49,380 nucleotides of DNA, taken from Paenibacillus pasadenensis DSM 19293. GTDB lineage: Bacteria; Bacillota; Bacilli; Paenibacillales; Paenibacillaceae. The notes under the pieces were generated by a model. The model was not told the origin of the DNA, searched no databases, and saw only the letters and a program-made list of their open reading frames with translations. The stretch covers positions 84,514 to 133,893 of the forward strand of contig NZ_KE383854.1 of assembly GCF_000422485.1 (NCBI RefSeq). The letters run 5' to 3'. The position numbers were made by a program, and so were the translations under genes. How positions within the stretch are numbered: the first letter of the stretch is position 1; every line of letters starts with the position of its first letter. Positions 22,884 to 32,319 of this stretch are shown piece after piece.

Positions 22884-23831
22884 ATGACGGATAAAGTGAA
22901 AATTTTCAGCGGATCCTCCAATGTTCCGCTGGCCAAAAGCATCAGCGAGCAGCTCGGGCTGCCGCTCGGCGAGGTGACGCTGAGCCAGTTCGACAACGGC
23001 GAGCTGTACGTCTCCTACGGCGAGCCGATCCGGACCTGCCATATCTTCATCGTGCAGTCGCTGTCCGATCCGGTCAACGAGAACTTCATGGAGCTGCTGA
23101 TCATGATCGACGCGGCCAAGCGCGCCTCGGCCAAGACGATCAACATCATCATGCCGTACTACGGCTACGCCCGCCAGGAGCGCAAGCGCCATCCGCGCGA
23201 GGCGATCTCGGCCAAGCTGGTCGCCGACCTGCTGCATACGGCTGGAGCTTCGCGGATCATCACGCTGGACCTCCACACGGCGGCGATCCAGGGATTCTTC
23301 ACCTTCCCGGTCGACCATCTGACCGCGCTGGACGAGCTGACCGAGCACATCCGCGCCAAGAACATCGAGAACCCGGTCATCGTCTCGCCGGACGCCGGAC
23401 GGGCCTCCACCGCCGAGAAGCTGGCCAACTATCTGCATGCGCCGTTCGCGATGGTCGTGACGAACCACGATCCGCATACCGGCGAGGAGAAGATGCATGT
23501 CATCGGCGACGTCAAGGACAAGACGCCGGTCATCATCGAGGACATCATCGACACCGGCCGCACGCTGTTCAACGTCGTCGAGAAGCTCGTGGAGAAAGGC
23601 GGCCGCGACGTCGTCATCGCCGCCACGCACGGCCTGTTCTCCGGCGACGCGCTGGAGAAGCTCAACCATCCGCATATCCGCGAGATCGTCGTCACCGACT
23701 CGATCCTGCAGCAGGCCAGCCCGTCGGACAAGCTCACCGTCATCCCGACGGCGGGCCTGTTCACCGAGGCGATCCGCTCCAACATCTACGGCGGCTCTAT
23801 CGCCACCTTGTTCAAAAACCGCGGCATCTGA
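22884..23831 (+). CDS. Ribose-phosphate pyrophosphokinase paralogue, divergent
   Basis: A 315-aa protein with the full PRPP synthetase fold: FSGSSNVPLAKSI at the N-terminus, PYYGYARQERKR near the ATP site, and IQGFFTFPVDHL. Key active-site motifs differ from housekeeping Prs. The PRPP loop is IIEDIIDTGRT, where DDIIDTAGT is usual. SPDHGGVTRAR is replaced by SPDAGRASTAE. The flexible catalytic loop that normally reads DKRRP reads TNHDPHTGE, removing the Lys and Arg that stabilise the transition state. It may be a second, specialised or regulatory paralogue; the housekeeping prs is normally next to glmU (gcaD), which is absent here. GGGAGGG lies about 12 bp before the ATG, and a terminator follows. 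Confidence 0.8.
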   Translation: MTDKVKIFSGSSNVPLAKSISEQLGLPLGEVTLSQFDNGELYVSYGEPIRTCHIFIVQSLSDPVNENFMELLIMIDAAKRASAKTINIIMPYYGYARQERKRHPREAISAKLVADLLHTAGASRIITLDLHTAAIQGFFTFPVDHLTALDELTEHIRAKNIENPVIVSPDAGRASTAEKLANYLHAPFAMVVTNHDPHTGEEKMHVIGDVKDKTPVIIEDIIDTGRTLFNVVEKLVEKGGRDVVIAATHGLFSGDALEKLNHPHIREIVVTDSILQQASPSDKLTVIPTAGLFTEAIRSNIYGGSIATLFKNRGI

Positions 23832-23873
23832 CGGCGCGCCGCGCGAGTCCGCGCCCGAACGGCCGCGCCCCAG

Positions 23874-23911
23874 GCCCTGCTCCCCGGATCCGATCCGGCA
23901 GCAGGGCTTTT
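23874..23911 (+). terminator. Terminator after PRPP synthetase-like gene
   Basis: GCCCTGCT (23874-23881) pairs with AGCAGGGC (23900-23907), with an inner CCGGATC/GATCCGG pair, followed by TTTT. Confidence 0.85.
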
Positions 23912-24066
23912 CGCGTTCGGCAGAGGCTTCACTTTTCCGGCGAAAGCCGGCAAAAATCCGGAAACATGCCCGCTGCGCGCCCTCGGCGGCGGCTTGCGTG
24001 CTATACTTTCTAATAAAAACTCGGCCTAGGGCCGAGACCGCCATCCGCATCCGAAGGAGGTCCGGC

Positions 24067-25875
24067 ATGCCGCGCCTGAACCGAATTAGAAGCGCTTACA
24101 ACAATCTGTCGATCCATCACAAGATGCTGCTGCTGCTGTCGGTGCTGATGATCGGCTGCTTCGTGTTCTACCAGCTCGTGCTCGGCTATGTGTTCCGAAT
24201 CTACGACCGCCAGATCTACGAGAAATCGTCGCAGGTGCTCGGCACGTCGTCGATCGCCATCGAGAACCGGCTGCGGGAGGTGGAGGGACTCAGCTTCCGC
24301 GTGCTGGCCGACCCGGTCATCCAGCAGGCGCTCGGCAAGCTGAGCGGCTCGCTGACGTCGTACGAGCAGAACGTGCTGCGCAAGCGGGTCGCCGACCAGC
24401 TGATCAGCTATGCCGGATCGGAGAAGGATGTCTATTCGATCCTGCTCATCGACACGCGCGGCATCCCGATCTCCGCGGGCAACCGCGAAGGCATCACCGC
24501 TGGCATGCAGCTCGATCTGGTCGCGCTCGCCGAGCGGACGGACGGGGCGCATGCGTGGAAGGTGACCGCGGACAAGCGGGCGGCGCTGCTCTCGGTGCGC
24601 AAGATCCGCTCGTTCACGACGCAGAACCTGACGTTCGACAACCTGGGCACGCTGATCATCCGCACGCGCATCGACCGCATCATCGAGGATCAGATGGATA
24701 CGGGCCCGGGCCAGGCGCGCCTCATCCTGACGGACGGCAAGGACATCATCTATCCGCTCGCGGACGACATGCCGCTGACGGCCGCGGAGGCGGCCCGCAC
24801 CGCCGCGCAGGGCAAGCCGTACGGCGTGGAGTCCTATGCCGGAGGCGAGTATTTCACGGCGCTCATGGCGTCCAAGGACATGGGCTGGACGTATTTGTAC
24901 GTCACGCCATTCGACGAGATGTTCCGCCAGCTGACCGCGGTCAAGCGGATCGTGCTGGCCAGCTTCGTCGCCATCTTCCTCGCCGCGCTGCTGCTCGGCG
25001 CGATGCTTTCAAGCAGCATCAACCGGCCGATGCTGCTGCTGCTGCGCAAGATGCGGCAGATCGAGAAGGGCCAGCTCGACCGGCTCGAGGAGCAGTCGCT
25101 CGGCGCGGTGCCGGAGCTGTCCCATCACGAGGCGGGCATCCTGCATCGGACGTTCACGATGATGCTGCAGCGCATCCGCGAGCTGATCGACGAGAACTAC
25201 GCCAAGCAGCTGACGATCCGCGAGGCGGAGCTGAAGGCGCTGCAGGCGCAGATCAATCCGCATTTCCTGTACAACACGCTCGAGTCGATCAACTGGCAGG
25301 CCAAGATGAACGGGCAGAGAAGCATCTCCGAGATGGTCGAGGCGCTCGGCCATCTGATGCGCAGCTCGATCAGCGGCACCGAGGACCTGCTCCCGCTGGA
25401 GCAGGAGCTGGAGCTCGTGCGCAGCTACGTCACGATCCAGGCGATCCGCTACGAGGAGCGGCTGGACTTCCGGCTGGAGGCGGAGGAGGAGGCGCTGCCG
25501 GCGCTGCTGCCCAAGCTGACGCTGCAGCCGCTCGTGGAGAACGCCGTCCACTACGCGCTGGAGCCGATGATCGAGCCATGCGTCATCACGGTGAGCGCGT
25601 CCACGTCCGGAGGCCGGCTGCGGCTGGCCGTATCCGATACGGGGCCGGGCATGCCGCCGGAGTTCGTGGAGCGGCTGCGCCGGGGCGAGGTGCGCACGCG
25701 CGGTCAAGGCATCGGCCTGGCGAACATCGCCGAACGGCTGCGGCTGACGTATGGAGGCGACGCGAGCCTCGAGATCGAAAGCGCCGAGGGCAAGGGAACG
25801 ACGGTCAGGCTGGACATGCCTTATACGGAGGAAAGGGAGGAGACAAGCCATGCGAAGCGTGCTGCTGGTCGATGA
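24067..25875 (+). CDS. YesM-type sensor histidine kinase
   Basis: A 602-aa membrane sensor. A first helix (about 18-40) is followed by an extracytoplasmic sensing domain of roughly 250 residues (Cache-like), a second helix (about 295-318), HAMP, and a His_kinase domain of the YesM/LytS type. The phospho-His is in INPHFLYNTLESINW (about residue 398). The HATPase has LQPLVENAVHYAL, DTGPGMPPE and GIGLANI. AAGGAGG lies 6 bp before the ATG at 24067. Upstream frame extension would run into the PRPP synthetase region and is not real. The 3' end overlaps the regulator gene by 26 bp. Together with the AraC regulator and ABC transporter downstream, this is the classic Paenibacillus arrangement for sensing extracellular oligosaccharides. 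Confidence 0.92.
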   Translation: MPRLNRIRSAYNNLSIHHKMLLLLSVLMIGCFVFYQLVLGYVFRIYDRQIYEKSSQVLGTSSIAIENRLREVEGLSFRVLADPVIQQALGKLSGSLTSYEQNVLRKRVADQLISYAGSEKDVYSILLIDTRGIPISAGNREGITAGMQLDLVALAERTDGAHAWKVTADKRAALLSVRKIRSFTTQNLTFDNLGTLIIRTRIDRIIEDQMDTGPGQARLILTDGKDIIYPLADDMPLTAAEAARTAAQGKPYGVESYAGGEYFTALMASKDMGWTYLYVTPFDEMFRQLTAVKRIVLASFVAIFLAALLLGAMLSSSINRPMLLLLRKMRQIEKGQLDRLEEQSLGAVPELSHHEAGILHRTFTMMLQRIRELIDENYAKQLTIREAELKALQAQINPHFLYNTLESINWQAKMNGQRSISEMVEALGHLMRSSISGTEDLLPLEQELELVRSYVTIQAIRYEERLDFRLEAEEEALPALLPKLTLQPLVENAVHYALEPMIEPCVITVSASTSGGRLRLAVSDTGPGMPPEFVERLRRGEVRTRGQGIGLANIAERLRLTYGGDASLEIESAEGKGTTVRLDMPYTEEREETSHAKRAAGR

Positions 25876-27502
25876 CGAAAGGCTGATCGTGGAGGGCATC
25901 GCCAAAGTGCTGGACTGGAGCGGGCTCGGACTGCGGCTCGCCGGAACGGCGCGCAACGGGCTCGAGGCGCTGGAGGCGATCGAGCGGGAGCGTCCCGACC
26001 TCGTGCTGACCGACATCCGGATGCCGGGCCTCGACGGGCTCGGCCTCGTGGAGCGGACGGCGGAGCGGCATACGCGCATCCGCTTCGCGATGCTGACCGG
26101 GTACAAGGACTTCGACTATGCCCGCCGCGCGATGCAGCACGGCGTCCGCCACTACCTGCTCAAGCCATGCAGCGAGCAGCAGATCGGCGAGGCGCTGACG
26201 GAGCTGGCGCGGGAGCTGGAGGAGGAGGACGAGCGGGACGGCTTCCTCTCGGAGATGGAGCAGCGCTACCGCCGCATGCTGCCGCATGTGAAGGAGCAGT
26301 TCCTCAAGGAGTTCATCACGAACCGCACCTACGGCAGCCGCGATCTGGCGCTGTACCAGAGCCTGTTCGGCATGGAGCTGGACGGCCGGCCCGTGCGGCT
26401 CATGCTGCTCAGCCCGGCGGGCGAGCCGGATTACGCGCAGCTGTTCGCGCTGTCCAACATCGCGGCGGAGCTCATCCCGGGCATCCTGCTCAGCACGACG
26501 ATCGACGGCACGCTGCTGGTCGTGCTGGACGACGGCGGCGAGCCGGACGACGAGGCTGCGCGCGGGACGGACGGGGCGGTCGAGGCGGTCGGGACGATGC
26601 GGGTTAAGGAGGCCAAAGCCGGCTCGCCGCAGCGGCTCGCGCCGGAGCTGGAGGCGCGCATCGGCCGCGTGCAGGAAACGTTCCGGCGCTTCTACAAGCT
26701 GGAGGCGACGGCCGCGCTCAGCAGCGCGGGCCGGATGGTCGAGGCGCGCCGGCTGTATCGCGAGGCGCGGGAGTGCCTCGCGCACCGGTTCTACGTCGGC
26801 GACGACAGCCTCATCGTCCGCAGCGACCTGCCGGCGGCGCAAGGCGCCGAGGCGCTGCCGGAGCCGGACGAGGAGCGGCTCTGCCTGCTGCTGCGCTCCG
26901 GCCTGGCGGACGAGGCGCGCCTGGAGATCGAGCGCTTTCTCGGCGAGCTGGCGGAGCGGCGGGCGGCGCTGCCGGCGGCCCGCTCCTGCGTGCTGCAGCT
27001 GTATGCGGCGATGATCCGCGTCTGCCCCGAGGCGGAGGCCGAGGCGTTCACGCTGCGGGCGGCGGAGCTGTCCGGCATCGACACGCTCGCCGGGCTCGGC
27101 GAGTTCGTCACGGACAGCGCGATGCGGCTCGCCGACCATTACCACCGCCTGACGCTGAGCCGCCAGTCGTCGGCCGTCGAGCGGCTGATCGCGATCATCG
27201 AGCAGGACTACGCCGATTCCGGCCTGACGCTCGGGGCGGTCGCGGCCGGCCAGCTGTTCATGAACGCCGACTATGTCGGCAAGATGTTCAAGAAGGCGAC
27301 CGGGGAGAGCTTCTCCGCCTACCTGAACCGGCATCGCATCCGCGAGGCGTGCCGGCATATCCGCAGCGGCGGAGACGCGCGCGTCGCCGAGCTGGCGGAG
27401 CGGTTCGGCTTCGGCGACAACGCGCCTTATTTCAGCCAGGTGTTCAAAAAATGGACGGGACGGACGCCGAGCGAGTTCAAAAAATGCCCCTCTGATTTTT
27501 GA
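25850..27502 (+). CDS. AraC-type response regulator (YesN-like)
   Basis: A 550-aa two-component regulator. The N-terminal receiver has acidic residues DDE at 8-10, phospho-acceptor Asp55 in LVLTDIRMPGLDG, and Lys in YLLKPCSEQQ. A long central region (about 130-435) of unknown fold follows, as is usual in YesN proteins. The C-terminal AraC/XylS double helix-turn-helix (about 440-545) shows GQLFMNADYVGKMFKKATGE and AERFGFGDNAPYFSQVFKKW. GGGAGGAG lies about 7 bp before the ATG. It overlaps the kinase gene, so the pair is stoichiometrically coupled. Its target is likely the solute-binding protein and permease genes starting 150 bp downstream. Confidence 0.92.
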   Translation: MRSVLLVDDERLIVEGIAKVLDWSGLGLRLAGTARNGLEALEAIERERPDLVLTDIRMPGLDGLGLVERTAERHTRIRFAMLTGYKDFDYARRAMQHGVRHYLLKPCSEQQIGEALTELARELEEEDERDGFLSEMEQRYRRMLPHVKEQFLKEFITNRTYGSRDLALYQSLFGMELDGRPVRLMLLSPAGEPDYAQLFALSNIAAELIPGILLSTTIDGTLLVVLDDGGEPDDEAARGTDGAVEAVGTMRVKEAKAGSPQRLAPELEARIGRVQETFRRFYKLEATAALSSAGRMVEARRLYREARECLAHRFYVGDDSLIVRSDLPAAQGAEALPEPDEERLCLLLRSGLADEARLEIERFLGELAERRAALPAARSCVLQLYAAMIRVCPEAEAEAFTLRAAELSGIDTLAGLGEFVTDSAMRLADHYHRLTLSRQSSAVERLIAIIEQDYADSGLTLGAVAAGQLFMNADYVGKMFKKATGESFSAYLNRHRIREACRHIRSGGDARVAELAERFGFGDNAPYFSQVFKKWTGRTPSEFKKCPSDF

Positions 27503-27569
27503 CGGGATGGCTCTGCTTTTTGGATTCCGGGAGCAAGCCGGACTTGAGACAATAGAGCCAAGGGAAGAA

Positions 27570-27583
27570 AGAAAGCGCTGACA
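27570..27583. promoter_or_regulatory. Candidate cre site before the sugar ABC operon
   Basis: AGAAAGCGCTGACA matches TGWAANCGNTNWCA at 13 of 14 positions (only the first base differs). It lies 71 bp before the binding protein ATG, in the gap after the AraC regulator, where catabolite repression of a sugar transporter is expected. I could not assign the promoter itself. Confidence 0.5.
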
Positions 27584-27653
27584 GCCGGCGGGCAAGCGAC
27601 CGAGCCGGCAGCGCCTTCGGCTTCCGACTTGCCAACCAAGGGGAGATCATGCG

Positions 27654-28946
27654 ATGAAAAGAAGAATGCTCGGCCTGCTGGCCGCCGTTACGCTCGCCTC
27701 TACAGCCCTATCCGCCTGCAGCTCCGGCAACGACGCGCCGGCCGGCGGCTCCGCAGACGATCCCGTATCGCTGCGCATCGCCTGGTGGGGCTCGGATTCC
27801 CGCCACGCCTATACCCAGCAGGTCATCGACCTGTATACGAGCAAGCATCCGAACGTCAAGATCGACGTGGAGTACGCGTCCTTCGACGACTACTGGAAAA
27901 AGCTCGCTCCGCAAGCGGCGGCGAAGCAGCTGCCGGACATCGTGCAGATGGACATTTCCTACATCAGCCAATACGCCAAGAACGGCCAGCTCGCCGAGCT
28001 CGAGCCGTACCTGAACAACCAGATCCAGGTCGGCGACGTCAGCGAGAGCGTGCTCGGCACGGGCTTGCTGGGCGGCAAGCAGTACGGCATCCCGATCGGC
28101 GTCAACGTGCTCGGCTTCCACTACGATCCGGAGCTGCTGAAAAAGGGCGGCATCGACAGCATCCCGGCCGACTGGACGTGGGAGAAGTACGAGGAGATGG
28201 CCCGGCAGACCGGCTCCAAGGGGCTGTACTTCGACTCCGGCTTCGCGCCGGACATCTTCTTCAACTACTACCTGCGCACGAAGGGCGAGACGCTCTACAA
28301 CGAGGAGGGCAACGCGCTCGGCTACGACGACGACAAGCTGTTCACGGACTTCTTCCGCATCCAGGCGGATCTCGTCAAGGAAAAAGCGCTGCGCTCGCCG
28401 GATTACCTGAACCAGATCAAGGGCGTCCTCGAGGAGTCCGACCTCGTGAAGGGCACCGGCATCGGCGTCTTCCAGTGGTCCAACCAGTTCGTCGGCCTGC
28501 AGAAGGCCGCCGCCCGCCCGCTCGCCCTGGCTCCGATGATGGGGCCGGACATGGAGAAGGGCATCTACATGCAGCCGAGCATGTACTGGGCGATCACGAA
28601 CAACTCCAAGGCCAAGGAGGAGGCGGCGAAATTCATCGACTTCTGGGTGAACGACGTCGAGGCGAACAAGATCATCAAGGGCGAGCGCGGCGTGCCGATC
28701 AGCTCCGCGATCAAGGAAGCGATCGCCGGCGAGCTCGACGAGCCGGTCAAGCAGGTGTTCGATTTCGTCTCCGAGATGGAGCCGAAAGCCTCGCCGATGA
28801 GCCCGCCGCCGCCGACCGGATCGCCGGAAGTGATCGCCGCGCTTGCCGACCTCATCGAGGAGCTGAACTTCGGCCGCATCACGCCGGAGCAGGCCGCGGC
28901 CTCGTTCCGCAAGACGGCCAGCGAAGTGCTCGCAGCCAACAAATAG
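27654..28946 (+). CDS. Lipoprotein sugar-binding protein of ABC importer
   Basis: A 430-aa family 1 extracellular solute-binding protein. The signal peptide MKRRMLGLLAAVTLASTALSAC ends in lipobox LSAC, so Cys22 should be lipidated and the protein anchored outside the membrane. The mature protein begins SSGNDAPAGG and has the typical first strand SLRIAWWGSDSRH, then LPDIVQMDISYISQYAKNG and a Trp-rich second lobe (PADWTWEKYEEMAR). Such proteins deliver oligosaccharides to paired MalF/MalG-type permeases, here the next two genes. AAGGGGAG lies upstream of the ATG. No ATPase gene is in the operon, so a shared MsmX-type ATPase elsewhere is expected. Confidence 0.92.
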   Translation: MKRRMLGLLAAVTLASTALSACSSGNDAPAGGSADDPVSLRIAWWGSDSRHAYTQQVIDLYTSKHPNVKIDVEYASFDDYWKKLAPQAAAKQLPDIVQMDISYISQYAKNGQLAELEPYLNNQIQVGDVSESVLGTGLLGGKQYGIPIGVNVLGFHYDPELLKKGGIDSIPADWTWEKYEEMARQTGSKGLYFDSGFAPDIFFNYYLRTKGETLYNEEGNALGYDDDKLFTDFFRIQADLVKEKALRSPDYLNQIKGVLEESDLVKGTGIGVFQWSNQFVGLQKAAARPLALAPMMGPDMEKGIYMQPSMYWAITNNSKAKEEAAKFIDFWVNDVEANKIIKGERGVPISSAIKEAIAGELDEPVKQVFDFVSEMEPKASPMSPPPPTGSPEVIAALADLIEELNFGRITPEQAAASFRKTASEVLAANK

Positions 28947-29035
28947 AGAATCGTCCGGCCGCGGCGCTGCGAGCAGCGGGGCTTTCCCCGAACCGGAGCG
29001 GCGCGCTGCGGGACGGGGGAGCAAGGGCTTGAGGG

Positions 29036-29061
29036 GAGAAGCCGCCGTCCGGGCGGCTTTT
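29036..29061 (+). terminator. Intercistronic hairpin after the binding protein gene
   Basis: GCCGCC (29041-29046) pairs with GGCGGC (29052-29057), extended by GAGAA against TTTTCTC, and ends in TTTTCTCCTCTG. It lies between the binding protein and permease genes. A partial terminator here would give more binding protein than permease, a common device in such operons. Confidence 0.65.
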
Positions 29062-29151
29062 CTCCTCTGCGGGGACGCTGGGCGCCTGCGCGCCCCGCGC
29101 CCGCTGCCGGCCCGCCGGGCTTCCGCCGCCGGATGAGAAAGGAGAGAGACC

Positions 29152-30057
29152 ATGCTCAAGCGAAACACCGCGCTCCGCAACGATCTGACCGGCTATGCCT
29201 TCATCAGCCCGTTCGTCATCGGCTTCCTGGCCTTCACGCTGATCCCGATGTTCATCTCGCTCTACCTCAGCTTCACGAGCTACAACCTGTTCAGCGCTCC
29301 GCGCTGGATCGGGCTCGACAACTTCGTCAAGATGTTCACTGGCGATCCCAAGTACATGAACTCCCTGCGCGTGACGTTCCTGTACGTCTTCGTCGGCGTG
29401 CCGCTGCGGCTCATGTTCGCGCTGTTCATCGCGATGCTGCTCAACAACGGCTCGCGCCTGATCGGGACGTACCGCACGCTGTTCTACCTCCCGTCGATCA
29501 TCGGCGGCAGCGTGGCCGTATCGATCATGTGGCGCAACATCTTCGGCAGCGAAGGCATCGTCAACAGCGCGCTGATCGCGATCGGGCTCGGCCCGGTCAG
29601 CTGGTTCGGCGATCCGAACGCGGCGCTCGGCATGCTCGTCACGCTCTCCGTCTGGCAATTCGGCTCGTCCATGCTCATCTTCCTGGCGGGCCTCAAGAAC
29701 ATCTCGCCGGAAATGTACGAAGCCGCAGGCGTCGACGGCGCGGGCCCGGCCCGGCGCTTCTTCCGGATCACGCTGCCGCTGCTCAGCCCGATCATCCTGT
29801 TCAACCTGATCATGCAGACGATCAGCGCCTTCATGACGTTCGTGCCCGCCTACATCATCTCCAAGGGCGAGGGCGGCCCGATGGACGGCACGATGCTCTA
29901 CTCGCTGTACCTGTTCCGCCAGGCGTTCATGTTCAACAACATGGGCTACGCCTCGGCGATGGCGTGGGTCATGCTGATCATCGTCGGCATCATGACCGCC
30001 GTGCTGTTTTTCGTCTCCAAGTACTGGGTGTTCTACGAGTCGGAAGGGGGGCGCTGA
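29152..30057 (+). CDS. Sugar ABC permease, MalF/UgpA type
   Basis: A 301-aa inner-membrane permease with six predicted helices. The EAA loop that docks the ATPase reads YEAAGVDGAGPARRFFRITLP (about residues 188-208; Glu-Ala-Ala and the Gly at the usual spacing). The N-terminus LTGYAFISPFVIGFLAF is typical of MalF/UgpA proteins of the CUT1 sugar class. AGGAGAG precedes the ATG. The second permease follows 3 bp after the stop, so they are translated together. Confidence 0.92.
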   Translation: MLKRNTALRNDLTGYAFISPFVIGFLAFTLIPMFISLYLSFTSYNLFSAPRWIGLDNFVKMFTGDPKYMNSLRVTFLYVFVGVPLRLMFALFIAMLLNNGSRLIGTYRTLFYLPSIIGGSVAVSIMWRNIFGSEGIVNSALIAIGLGPVSWFGDPNAALGMLVTLSVWQFGSSMLIFLAGLKNISPEMYEAAGVDGAGPARRFFRITLPLLSPIILFNLIMQTISAFMTFVPAYIISKGEGGPMDGTMLYSLYLFRQAFMFNNMGYASAMAWVMLIIVGIMTAVLFFVSKYWVFYESEGGR

Positions 30058-30060
30058 CCG

Positions 30061-30900
30061 ATGGCCTGGAAAACGATCAAATGGCCCGTCTATCATCTGT
30101 TCGCCATCGCGCTGGCCGTGCTCATGCTCTATCCGGTGCTGTGGATGCTCATGAGCAGCTTCAAGGAGAGCCGGCTCATCTTCGTCACGGCCGAGTCGCT
30201 GCTGCCGGACAAGTGGGTGTGGAGCAACTACGCCGACGGCTGGAAGGGAACCGCGGGCTACCCGTTCATGACGTACATCTGGAACTCGCTCGTCATCGTC
30301 GTGCTGTCGACGATCGGAGCGGTGCTGTCGAGCTCGCTCATCGCCTTCGGCTTCGCGCGGCTGAGCTTCCGCGGGCGCAACCTGTGGTTCGCGCTCATGA
30401 TGGTGACGCTCATGCTGCCGCATGACGTCGTGCTCGTGCCGCAGTACGTCATCTTCACCAAGCTCGGCTGGCTCAACTCGATCGCGCCGATCGTCGTGCC
30501 GCAGTTTTTCGGCATCCCGTTCTTCATCTTCCTGATGGTGCAGTTCATCCGCACGATTCCGCGCGAGCTTGACGAGGCGGCGACGATCGACGGCTGCGGC
30601 AAGCTGCGGCTGTACGCCCGGATTATCCTGCCGCTGCTGCGCTCCTCGCTGGCGACGGCGGCGATCTTCTCCTTCTACTGGCGGTGGGAGGACCTGCTCG
30701 GTCCGGTGCTCTACCTCAACTCTCCGGACAAGTACACCGTCTCGATGGCGCTCAAGATGTTCCTCGACAGCGAGTCGACGTCCAACTGGGGCGCGATGTT
30801 CGCCATGTCGATCGTCAGCCTCGTGCCGGTCATCGCCCTGTTCTTCGCGTTCCAGAAGCATATCGTGCAGGGCATGGCGACGAGCGGGCTGAAGGGATGA
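30061..30900 (+). CDS. Sugar ABC permease, MalG/UgpE type
   Basis: A 279-aa partner permease with six membrane helices. The EAA loop is [22 protein letters not shown] (from about residue 170). The N-terminal helix [21 protein letters not shown] and the C-terminal [18 protein letters not shown] are characteristic of the CUT1 MalG class. The start lies 3 bp after the first permease. Its TGA overlaps the ATG of the SGNH hydrolase (ATGA), tying all three into one operon. Confidence 0.92.
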   Translation: MAWKTIKWPVYHLFAIALAVLMLYPVLWMLMSSFKESRLIFVTAESLLPDKWVWSNYADGWKGTAGYPFMTYIWNSLVIVVLSTIGAVLSSSLIAFGFARLSFRGRNLWFALMMVTLMLPHDVVLVPQYVIFTKLGWLNSIAPIVVPQFFGIPFFIFLMVQFIRTIPRELDEAATIDGCGKLRLYARIILPLLRSSLATAAIFSFYWRWEDLLGPVLYLNSPDKYTVSMALKMFLDSESTSNWGAMFAMSIVSLVPVIALFFAFQKHIVQGMATSGLKG

Positions 30901-32177
30901 GCGGCATGGAAGAGGAAGCGGCGAGGATGAACGCGGAGCTGCCGGATGGAGAAGCCGGGGCGCGCCAGGACGGAGCTGCGCCTGTCGAGGGCGCCAGGCG
31001 GCAATCGGGCGAAGCGCCCGAAGCAAGCGCCGCCGAGACGCCGGCAACGGGCCGGGGCGCGACGGAGCTGCGCTTCGCCTTCGGGCCGGGCGAGCCGCCG
31101 CCGGGCGCGGCGCAGGTGCGGGCGGACGACGCCTACAGCGACGAGCGCGGCTGGGGCTTCGAGCCGGGCTCGACTGTGCACGAGCGGCTGCGGCCCGGCG
31201 GCGAGGGCATCCTGATTCCGGTGCAATCCGTATTCGCCGTGGCAGTGCCGGACGGCATCTATCACGTCCGAGTGCGCTGCGGCGACGAGCGGCATGCGAC
31301 GTCGACGAGCGTGAGGCTCGGCGAGGGCAGCCTCGTGCTGCCGCTGCTGGAGCGTCCGGCGGGCGTCTACGCCGAGGAGCTGTTCGCTGCGGCCGTGCGG
31401 GGCGGCCGGCTGCGGCTGCGGCTGTCCGGCAAGGCGCCGCGGCTGTGCGAGCTGACCGTGACGCCGGCTCCGCAGGCGGTCGGGCTTTTTCTCGCCGGAG
31501 ATTCCACCGTCTGCGACCAGCCGGCGTCCGGCTATCCGTATTTCGGCTGGGGACAGGCGCTGCCGGCGCGGTTCAAGCATGACGTCGCGGTCGACAACCA
31601 CGCCGTCTCAGGGCGCAGCTCGCTCAGCTTCATTCGCGAGGGGCGGCTGGAGGCGATTCTGGAGCGGCTGAAGCCGGGGGACTGGCTGTTCGTGCAGTTC
31701 GGGCACAACGACCAGAAGAACGACGCCGAGCGGTTCACCGAGCCGTTCGGCAGCTACAAGGACACGCTGCGCCGTTATGTGAGCGGCGCTCGCGAGCGGC
31801 AGGCGCATGCGGTTCTCGTCACGTCGATGCAGCGGCGCGATTTCGATGCCGAGGGACGGCTGCGGGATACGCATGGCGACTATCCGGCCGCGATGCGCGA
31901 GCTGGCCGCCGAGGAAGGCGTGCCGCTGATCGACCTGGCGGAGCTCAGCCGGGAGCTGTTCGAGGCGGCCGGTCCCGAAGGCACCAAGGACGACTTCATG
32001 TGGCTGCTGCCCGGCGAGTCGCTGAACCACCCATCCGGCACGCGCGACAACACGCATTTCCAGGAGCGCGGCGCCGTCCGCCTCGCCGGCCTCGTGGCGG
32101 CGGAGATCCGCCGGCTCCGGCTGCAGCCGCTGGCCATGTACCTGCGCGAGAGCGCGGAGGACCCGGGCTCCATTTGA
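30897..32177 (+). CDS. SGNH hydrolase, rhamnogalacturonan acetylesterase-like
   Basis: A 426-aa protein. After a low-complexity Glu/Ala-rich leader of about 55 residues comes a beta-rich N-terminal domain (about 58-195), which starts [17 protein letters not shown] and ends before the hydrolase, as in many Paenibacillus rhamnogalacturonan acetylesterases. The SGNH domain follows: nucleophile Ser203 in [11 protein letters not shown], Gly in SGRSS, Asn in FGHNDQK, and Asp384/His387 in RDNTHF. It removes acetyl esters from pectic oligosaccharides (family knowledge). No signal peptide is visible, so it should act inside the cell on imported substrate. The ATG overlaps the permease stop (ATGA); an alternative ATG lies at 30906. 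It points to pectin-derived sugars as the operon's cargo. Confidence 0.88.
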   Translation: MSGMEEEAARMNAELPDGEAGARQDGAAPVEGARRQSGEAPEASAAETPATGRGATELRFAFGPGEPPPGAAQVRADDAYSDERGWGFEPGSTVHERLRPGGEGILIPVQSVFAVAVPDGIYHVRVRCGDERHATSTSVRLGEGSLVLPLLERPAGVYAEELFAAAVRGGRLRLRLSGKAPRLCELTVTPAPQAVGLFLAGDSTVCDQPASGYPYFGWGQALPARFKHDVAVDNHAVSGRSSLSFIREGRLEAILERLKPGDWLFVQFGHNDQKNDAERFTEPFGSYKDTLRRYVSGARERQAHAVLVTSMQRRDFDAEGRLRDTHGDYPAAMRELAAEEGVPLIDLAELSRELFEAAGPEGTKDDFMWLLPGESLNHPSGTRDNTHFQERGAVRLAGLVAAEIRRLRLQPLAMYLRESAEDPGSI

Positions 32178-32319
32178 CGCGGGCGTGCAGTCCGCTGCCG
32201 GCCGACCGTGGACCGTGGACCGTGGAGGATCCGTTCCAGCCCGCGTCGAAAAGAAAGCGGCAGGCGCGTCGTCGCCGACGCTGACATCCGACAACCGACA
32301 ACCGACAGGAGGAGCCATC

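Noticed and set aside
22884-23831. Calling this gene the housekeeping prs
   Set aside because: Fold and length fit, but three active-site motifs differ and the usual glmU neighbour is absent, so no symbol is given.
32200-32312. Short direct repeats (ACCGTGG and CGACAAC) before the ASRT-family gene
   Set aside because: Two or three copies of 7-8 bp in GC-rich spacer DNA. Too short to support a regulatory claim.
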